Assembly: GCA_946186215.1 (NCBI GenBank)
Contig: CAMHMM010000002.1
Coordinates: 1-37,869 of the forward strand
DNA length: 37,869 bases
Direction of reading: 5' to 3'
Source of the DNA: an uncultured Ruminococcus sp.
GTDB taxonomy: Bacteria; Bacillota; Clostridia; Oscillospirales; Ruminococcaceae
Numbering within the stretch: the first letter of the stretch is position 1; each line of letters opens with the position of its first letter. The notes beneath the pieces were generated by a model, which ran no database searches, was not told the origin of the DNA, and was given only the letters and a program-made list of their open reading frames with translations. The position numbers were made by a program, and so were the translations under genes. Of the stretch, positions 33,377-37,869 are shown piece by piece.

Positions 33377-34045
33377 TTATCTCTTCTTTGTGCGCACGCT
33401 TATGTAGTCGGAGCCCTCAACGGTGGTCCAGCTTCCTGCGATATATGCCTTTACGCAGAACTTGTAGCGGGTGTCGGGCTTGAGGCCTGTTACCTTGTAG
33501 GTGTGCTTGGTGGTCTCCTTGAGCTTCTTGAGCTTGCCCTTGCCGTCTACCTGATATACGGCATACTTCTTTGCAGCAGAGATATTGGTCCAGTCGAGGG
33601 TGATGCTCTTTGCCTCGCAGGCAGCCGTAACAACGGGCTTCATAACGGTGAGCATACCGTCGGTCTTTGCGGAAACATCAGCTACCTGACCGTCTATAAC
33701 GGGACGGATCATGAACTTGTAGGTAGTGCCCATTTTAAGGCCGGGGATGGAGATGGATGTGGACTTGGTGGTCTTGTACTTGGTATATTCGCCGTTTTTA
33801 TAGATATAGACTACATAGCCCTCTGCATTGGGAACGGTGTCCCACTTGAGAGTCATCTTGGTGCCGTTGGAGCCCGACTGAACCTTGAAATCATTGAGAG
33901 CAATGGTAAGAAAATCCTCATCGGTATAGCCTACATCGCCGTCATTCATATAGTACTCAGCTTCGAGTGCATAAACTGAAGGGGATGCCAGCATCCCGAC
34001 TGCAAGAAGTGCGGCCATAACTGCTGCTTTTCTGTTGACTGCCAT
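33377..34045 (-). CDS. Secreted protein with two fibronectin type III domains
   Basis: A 222-residue exported protein. Residues 1-26 are a signal peptide (NRKAAVMAALLAVGMLASPS, ending VYA). Two FN3-like beta-sandwich domains follow, at about 50-128 (MTLKWDTVPNAEGYVVYIYK, then GLKMGTTYKFMIRP) and about 135-218 (ITLDWTNISAAKKYAVYQV, then GLKPDTRYKFCVKAY). No catalytic domain, dockerin or wall anchor is visible; FN3 modules of this type are usually spacers or binding modules on extracellular proteins. AAAGGTGAT precedes the ATG at 34045; a longer frame to 34129 would run into the promoter. A perfect consensus promoter lies about 55 bases upstream, so high expression is likely. Confidence 0.9.
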   Translation of the reverse strand: MAVNRKAAVMAALLAVGMLASPSVYALEAEYYMNDGDVGYTDEDFLTIALNDFKVQSGSNGTKMTLKWDTVPNAEGYVVYIYKNGEYTKYKTTKSTSISIPGLKMGTTYKFMIRPVIDGQVADVSAKTDGMLTVMKPVVTAACEAKSITLDWTNISAAKKYAVYQVDGKGKLKKLKETTKHTYKVTGLKPDTRYKFCVKAYIAGSWTTVEGSDYISVRTKKR

Positions 34046-34100
34046 AATTATCACCTTTCTTTGTAAAACGGTCAAAAAGACGATCATAATACTATTAACA

Positions 34101-34129
34101 ATTATAATATATACGCCTGTAAATGTCAA
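34101..34129 (-). promoter_or_regulatory. Consensus sigma-A promoter for the FN3 protein
   Basis: On the minus strand TTGACA (34129-34124) and TATAAT (34106-34101) are both perfect hexamers with a 17-base spacer. The start codon is about 55 bases downstream. The -35 lies 12 bases from the left edge of the repeat element. Confidence 0.93.
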
Positions 34130-34140
34130 GTTATTTAGAA

Positions 34141-34211
34141 AAATTGGCGGCGAAACGCCGCTGTTACCCGCGCTCTCATTTGAACTGTGACGCTCATTTG
34201 CAGCCCGAAAC
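34141..34211 (-). repeat. Hairpin module 1 (inverted, outer left)
   Basis: Read on the minus strand it starts GTTTCGGGCTGCAAATGAGC and ends with stem GCGGCG, loop TTT, CGCCGC (module positions 51-65, window 34161-34147). Relative to module 4, two stem pairs are changed with compensation: A-T to G-C at positions 53/63, and C-G to G-C at 56/60. Confidence 0.8.
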
Positions 34212-34292
34212 TTTAAAATGTTAAACGGTAACAGTAAGTTTGTCCGTTACCCCCTCCGCCTCGCTGCGCTCGGCACCTCCCCTTTCAGGGGC

Positions 34293-34363
34293 GGCAAGGC
34301 AGGCAGAGCCTGCACCCACCAGTACTTTCATTTGTCATTAAACGAACTTTTGATACTCGGAAC
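34293..34363 (-). repeat. Hairpin module 2 (inverted, inner left)
   Basis: Read on the minus strand it starts GTTCCGAGTATCAAAAGTTC and has stem GCAGGC, loop TCT, GCCTGC at window 34313-34299. By hand count it matches module 4 at about 46 of 70 positions with no gap. The stem is identical to module 4 while the upstream half is diverged. Confidence 0.75.
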
Positions 34364-34471
34364 TTTTAGTTAAAGCGCAGTTTCAGGCGTGACCACACTA
34401 ATAATGACTTGCCTCCCTTGAAAAGGGAGGGGGACCGTCGCCTTCAGGCGGTGGTGGTGGGATTCATTAAC

Positions 34472-34542
34472 GAACCGAGCCCCTGATGAGCGTTCCCTTT
34501 CAAAATAGCATACGGGCAGCTGTCGGCCTTGCCGACTAAGTG
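34472..34542 (+). repeat. Hairpin module 3 (direct, inner right)
   Basis: It starts GAACCGAGCCCCTGATGAGC and has stem GTCGGC, loop CTT, GCCGAC at 34522-34536. Compared with module 4 the stem has two compensatory pair changes (C-G to T-A at module positions 52/64 and A-T to C-G at 53/63). By hand count 45 of 71 positions are identical, with no gap. Confidence 0.78.
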
Positions 34543-34564
34543 TAAAATAATAATTGGCATAAAA

Positions 34565-34635
34565 GTTCCGGGCTGCAAATAAGCGTTACCTTTCAAATAA
34601 AAGTGCGGGTAACTGCAGGCTTTGCCTGCCGCTTG
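34565..34635 (+). repeat. Hairpin module 4 (direct, outer right)
   Basis: It starts GTTCCGGGCTGCAAATAAGC and has stem GCAGGC, loop TTT, GCCTGC at 34615-34629. Its last three bases overlap the -35 hexamer of the comM promoter, so the hairpin sits immediately upstream of that promoter. Confidence 0.8.
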
Positions 34636-34661
34636 ACATTTTCCGCGGTGTCTGCTATAAT
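34633..34661 (+). promoter_or_regulatory. Consensus sigma-A promoter for comM
   Basis: TTGACA (34633-34638) and TATAAT (34656-34661) are perfect hexamers with a 17-base spacer, and a TG at -15/-14 makes an extended -10. The transcript would start near 34668, about 78 bases before the comM start. Confidence 0.93.
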
Positions 34662-34745
34662 TTTTACATTACGGGATAACAGGGCAGCAGCGGCCGACGG
34701 CGCAATGACAGAGTTCATCTCCCGTGTAATGATCGGAGAAATAAG

Positions 34746-36272
34746 ATGTTCGCAAAAATCAACAGTCTTGGACTTTTCGGGCTCAATGCCTTTGTGGTCG
34801 ATGTGGAGACGGAGATCAGCAGAGGTACGCCCTGCTTTGATATAGTAGGCCTTGCGGATGTTTCCGTAAAGGAGAGCCGCGACAGGATAAAAGCGGCCTT
34901 CCGCAGCTTCGGCGGCCAGTTTCCCGTTGCCCGCGTGGTGGTCAATCTTGCGCCCGCGGATACCCGCAAGGCGGGCAGTATGTTCGACCTTGCCATTCTT
35001 GTAGCTGTGCTCAGAGCACAGGGACTGCTCAATGCCGATCTTTCGGAAACGGCCTTTATCGGTGAGGTCTCCCTCAACGGCGATATAAGGGCAGTGTCAG
35101 GCGTGCTGCCGATGGTGCTGTGCGCACAGAAGGCGGGGATAACCGAGGTTTTCGTTCCGGCGGACAATGCCTATGAAGCAAGCGTCGCAGAGGGCGTTAA
35201 GGTCTACGGCGCGGCAAATGTAAAGGATATCCTCGATCATTTCAACGGCACGCGGCCTATCGCTCCCGCACCGCCATATGTGCCAAAGGCCGCGGAATAT
35301 TTCGAGCATATAGACTATGCGGAGGTAAAAGGGCAGCGCCTTGCAAAAAAAGCCCTTGAATATGCGGCAGCAGGCGGCCATAACCTGCTCATGATAGGCA
35401 CCCCGGGCAGCGGCAAATCAATGCTTGCAAAGCGGCTGCCTACCATACTCCCGCAGATGTCCTTCCGCGAATCCATCGAGACTACCAATGTTCATTCCGT
35501 AAGCGGGCTTGTGGATAAGGATAATCCGCTGGTGGTAAAGCGCCCCTTCTATTCGCCTCACCATATAATCTCAGGCGCAGGGCTCTGCGGCGGCGGCACA
35601 ACTCCCCGCCCGGGACAGATAAGCCTTGCCCATAACGGCGTGCTGTTTCTCGATGAACTGCCCGAATTTGCAAGGCCGACACTCGAAATGCTGCGCCAGC
35701 CCTTAGAGGACAGACAGGTGACCATATCAAGAGCATCGGGCTCGGTGACCTATCCCTGTTCATTTATGCTCATCGCGGCGATGAATCCCTGCCCCTGCGG
35801 ATATATGGGGCACCCCACAAAGAAATGCACCTGCTCCCGCCAGAAGGCAAAGGAGTATATCAACCGCATAAGCGGACCGCTCCTCGACCGCTTCGATATC
35901 CATGTAGAGGTAGGCCCTGTGGATTTCAAGGCGCTTTCCTCCACAGCAAAGGAAGAAAGCAGCGCGGCGATCAGGGAAAGAGTGCAGGCCGCACGGGAAA
36001 TACAGCAGCGGCGCTTCGCAGGCACGGATATCACCTGCAACGCCCGCATAACAGCGGATCTTTTCCATGAGGTGTGCCCCGTCACAAAAGAAGGCACCGA
36101 GCTTCTCGAGCAGGTATTTGAGAAAATGGGGCTTTCCGCCCGCGCATACGACAGGATCGTAAAGGTAGCCCGCACGATCGCGGATACGGAAAATTCGGAA
36201 ATGATAGATAAGAAGCATATTGCTCAGGCGGTACAATTCCGCACACTTGACAGAAAATACTGGAATGACTGA
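34746..36272 (+). CDS. comM: YifB/ComM family magnesium-chelatase-like AAA+ ATPase
   Basis: A 508-residue protein. ComM is a hexameric helicase that promotes branch migration during natural transformation; close homologues are found widely in non-competent bacteria. The N-terminal lon-protease-like fold (ISRGTPCFDIVGLADVSVKE, 24-43) is followed by the AAA+ domain with Walker A GTPGSGKS (218-225), Walker B VLFLDELPEF, sensor region MNPCPCGYMGHP with a Cys cluster (NPCPCGY...KKCTCS), and an arginine-finger region LDRFDIHVEV. The C-terminal Mg-chelatase helical domain ends in RTIADTENSEMIDKKHIAQA. GGAGAAATAAG precedes the ATG. It is transcribed from a perfect consensus promoter bordering the repeat element and is probably co-transcribed with the GH9 gene, whose ATG begins two bases after the stop codon. 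Confidence 0.95.
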   Translation: MFAKINSLGLFGLNAFVVDVETEISRGTPCFDIVGLADVSVKESRDRIKAAFRSFGGQFPVARVVVNLAPADTRKAGSMFDLAILVAVLRAQGLLNADLSETAFIGEVSLNGDIRAVSGVLPMVLCAQKAGITEVFVPADNAYEASVAEGVKVYGAANVKDILDHFNGTRPIAPAPPYVPKAAEYFEHIDYAEVKGQRLAKKALEYAAAGGHNLLMIGTPGSGKSMLAKRLPTILPQMSFRESIETTNVHSVSGLVDKDNPLVVKRPFYSPHHIISGAGLCGGGTTPRPGQISLAHNGVLFLDELPEFARPTLEMLRQPLEDRQVTISRASGSVTYPCSFMLIAAMNPCPCGYMGHPTKKCTCSRQKAKEYINRISGPLLDRFDIHVEVGPVDFKALSSTAKEESSAAIRERVQAAREIQQRRFAGTDITCNARITADLFHEVCPVTKEGTELLEQVFEKMGLSARAYDRIVKVARTIADTENSEMIDKKHIAQAVQFRTLDRKYWND

Positions 36273-36273
36273 T

Positions 36274-37851
36274 ATGGACAGAAAATACTTTGACAGAGAT
36301 CCGTCACATCTGAAAAGCACCCCCTTCGGAATATTCACCGATCAGGCAGGGTATGAACCGGCCGCTCGCAAGCTGGCCGTTATGCCCTTTGAATGCGAGA
36401 CCTTTTCGGCAGTGGATGCGGACGGAAATACGGTCTATACAGGGAAAGCCTCCCATCACGGCTTTGATGCGGCCTCGGGCGATGATGTTTACACCGCCGA
36501 CCTTTCCGCGCTTTCCCGCGAAGGAAAATACCGCGTGTGCGCAGGCGGCAGAGCTTCCGCTCCCTTTGAGATACGGCACGGTGTCTATGAACCAGTGCTC
36601 GATGCTGTGCTCAAAGCGTTTTATTTCCTGCGCTGCGGCTGCGGACTCGATGAGCGCTATGCAGGTGTGTATGCCCACGGCAGGTGCCACACGGAAAACG
36701 CAGTGCTGTGGGATGACCACAGTGTTTCCCTTGATGTAACGGGCGGCTGGCACGATGCAGGGGACTACGGCAGATATGTCACCGCGGGAGCGTGTGCGGC
36801 GGCGCATCTGCTCTATGCATACAGGATGTTCCCCAAGGTGTTCGGGCAGCAGGATATCAGCATCCCCAAGGAGGATATGCCCGATATACTAACGGAATGC
36901 AAATATGAGCTTGCGTGGCTGATGAAGATGCAGAGAGAAGACGGCGCTGTGTACCACAAGGCGACCACAGCCATGCACGCGCCCTTTGTGATGCCCGAGG
37001 ATGACAGGGAGCAGCTTTATGTTTTCCCTGTATCCACGATCGCAACAGCTGATCTTGCTGCGGTCTGCGCCCTTGCCGCCATAGTTTACCGCGAATTTGA
37101 CAGTGAGCTTGCAGATAAGCTCTCTGCTGCTGCACTGCGCTCGGCAGACTGGCTGGACGGGCATCCGGAATTTATAAACTTTACCAATCCCGAGGGCTGC
37201 AATACAGGCAGCTACGGTGAGCGCGACGATATTTCCAACCGCTTCTGGGCGTATTCGGAGCTGTTTGCGCTTACAGGCAGGCAATGCTATTATGATAAGG
37301 CTCTCACCCTTGCAGATAAGGTTGTCTCACTTTCTGCTCTGGGCTACAGCGAGCTGGGCGGTCTGGCTTCTCTTGCGCTGATAATGAGCGGAAAATGCGG
37401 CGACGAGCTTGAAAGCAGGATCAAATCGGCGTTTGCACAAAGAGCCGCCGACCTACGCGCACTTTCTGACAGCAGCGGTTATTCCGTTGCGATGCATGAT
37501 ACGGAATACTGCTGGGGCAGCAACATGAACCTGATGAAAAACGGGATGATATTCATCATCGACGAATACTTAAATGGCACAGACAGCTTTGAATACGCCG
37601 CAGGACAGCTCCATTACCTTCTCGGAGTGAATGCCCCGGGCATCAGCTATGTGACGGGTATCGGCGAATTCTGCTGCAACTATCCGCACCTGCGCCCTGC
37701 CCACGCCGACGGTATCGAGAAATGTATCCCCGGCATGGTATCGGGAGGTGCCAACAGCCGCCCCGCCGATCCATATGCGATGGAAGTGATCCCGAAGGGC
37801 ACGCCGCCGATCTGCCCGGAAGCGGAACCCCAGTACCAGGTATTGTCATAG
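36274..37851 (+). CDS. Glycoside hydrolase family 9 enzyme without signal peptide; C-terminus incomplete
   Basis: A 525-residue GH9 protein (endoglucanase or exo-acting beta-glucan hydrolase). Residues about 17-101 are the Ig-like CelD_N domain; the catalytic (alpha/alpha)6 barrel follows, with Asp161 and Asp164 in GGWHDAGDYGRY and late motifs YLLGVNAPGISYVTG and PHLRPAHADG. There is no signal peptide, so a cytoplasmic role on imported oligosaccharides is likely. After MEVIPKGTPPI the frame diverges and stops at 37849, before the conserved Asn-Glu motif that carries the general-acid Glu. No other frame restores it. The gene may be truncated, or the last 50-60 bases may be a chimeric sequence end. 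The start at 36274 lies two bases after the comM stop; 36265 is an alternative. The ribosome site is weak, so coupling with comM is likely. Confidence 0.85.
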   Translation: MDRKYFDRDPSHLKSTPFGIFTDQAGYEPAARKLAVMPFECETFSAVDADGNTVYTGKASHHGFDAASGDDVYTADLSALSREGKYRVCAGGRASAPFEIRHGVYEPVLDAVLKAFYFLRCGCGLDERYAGVYAHGRCHTENAVLWDDHSVSLDVTGGWHDAGDYGRYVTAGACAAAHLLYAYRMFPKVFGQQDISIPKEDMPDILTECKYELAWLMKMQREDGAVYHKATTAMHAPFVMPEDDREQLYVFPVSTIATADLAAVCALAAIVYREFDSELADKLSAAALRSADWLDGHPEFINFTNPEGCNTGSYGERDDISNRFWAYSELFALTGRQCYYDKALTLADKVVSLSALGYSELGGLASLALIMSGKCGDELESRIKSAFAQRAADLRALSDSSGYSVAMHDTEYCWGSNMNLMKNGMIFIIDEYLNGTDSFEYAAGQLHYLLGVNAPGISYVTGIGEFCCNYPHLRPAHADGIEKCIPGMVSGGANSRPADPYAMEVIPKGTPPICPEAEPQYQVLS

Positions 37852-37869
37852 GTCCAGACGCCGCGGCCC

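Larger units (their letters stand above)
34141..34635. repeat. Nested palindromic repeat element with four hairpin modules
   Basis: This 495-base non-coding stretch holds four diverged copies of one 71-base module, aligned without gaps. The left two (34141-34211, 34293-34363) are inverted and the right two (34472-34542, 34565-34635) are direct, making a nested palindrome. By hand count the outer pair is about 77 percent identical over 70 positions. Between modules 1 and 2 is a C-rich segment (34251-34290, CCCCTTTCAGGGG hairpin), and between 2 and 3 a CCTCCCTT/AAGGGAGG hairpin (34412-34430). No coding frame of quality is present. It resembles a non-autonomous MITE-like element, or a composite of several insertions. 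Confidence 0.8.

Noticed and set aside
1-37869. CRISPR arrays, tRNA or rRNA genes, prophage or insertion sequences
   Set aside because: No regularly spaced direct repeats, no tRNA-like cloverleaf in the gaps read, and no transposase, integrase or phage structural gene were seen.

Overview
The window looks like chromosomal DNA from a low-to-moderate GC anaerobic Bacillota of the Ruminococcus/Oscillospiraceae type. The evidence is the tig-clpP-clpX order, clear AGGAGG-type ribosome sites, sigma-A promoters, a flavodiiron protein, a GH9 glycosidase, and secreted proteins with bacterial Ig-like or fibronectin III domains. No phage, insertion sequence, CRISPR array, rRNA or tRNA gene was seen. Both edges cut genes: trigger factor lacks its N-terminus, and the GH9 gene lacks its normal C-terminus.

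Layout. 1-3754 (+): tig (partial), clpP, clpX and a small membrane protein with an excisionase-like helix-turn-helix. 3807-5003 (-): a cupin protein and its AraC-type regulator. 5134-7433: a small exported protein converging on an FprA flavodiiron protein, then a PHP phosphoesterase. 7434-7827: a consensus promoter and a long structured leader for a 749-residue secreted Ig-like/Tyr-rich repeat protein. 10221-18548 (-): polA, a two-component system, a radical SAM enzyme, and a four-gene group of membrane or unknown proteins including YhfC and YczE families. 18761-19318 (+): a secreted protein. 19506-34045 (-): a thiamine diphosphate enzyme plus aldolase pair, an RluA pseudouridine synthase, a secreted transglutaminase, and then a compact run of PLP enzyme, acetyltransferase, two M42 peptidases, IscU-like scaffold, YfcE phosphodiesterase, DacA, TrmB and a membrane protein. 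A secreted FN3 protein follows. 34746-37869 (+): comM and a cytoplasmic-type GH9 enzyme.

The most unusual DNA is non-coding. Between the FN3 gene and comM (34141-34635) there are four diverged copies of a 71-nt module that align without gaps. They are arranged as nested inverted pairs, and each carries a hairpin whose 6-bp stem changes by compensatory substitutions. Perfect consensus promoters point outward on both sides. A second region (33200-33375) holds about six successive hairpins and ends in a plus-strand terminator with no plus-strand gene, which suggests a small structured RNA. The 7592-7827 leader is also structured and matches no riboswitch I recognise.

Functionally the window combines proteostasis, DNA replication/repair and uptake, tRNA/rRNA modification, wall maturation (DacA), signal transduction, oxygen/NO detoxification, and exported proteins of unknown role. 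The aldolase/thiamine diphosphate pair is the clearest candidate for an uncharacterised small-molecule pathway.
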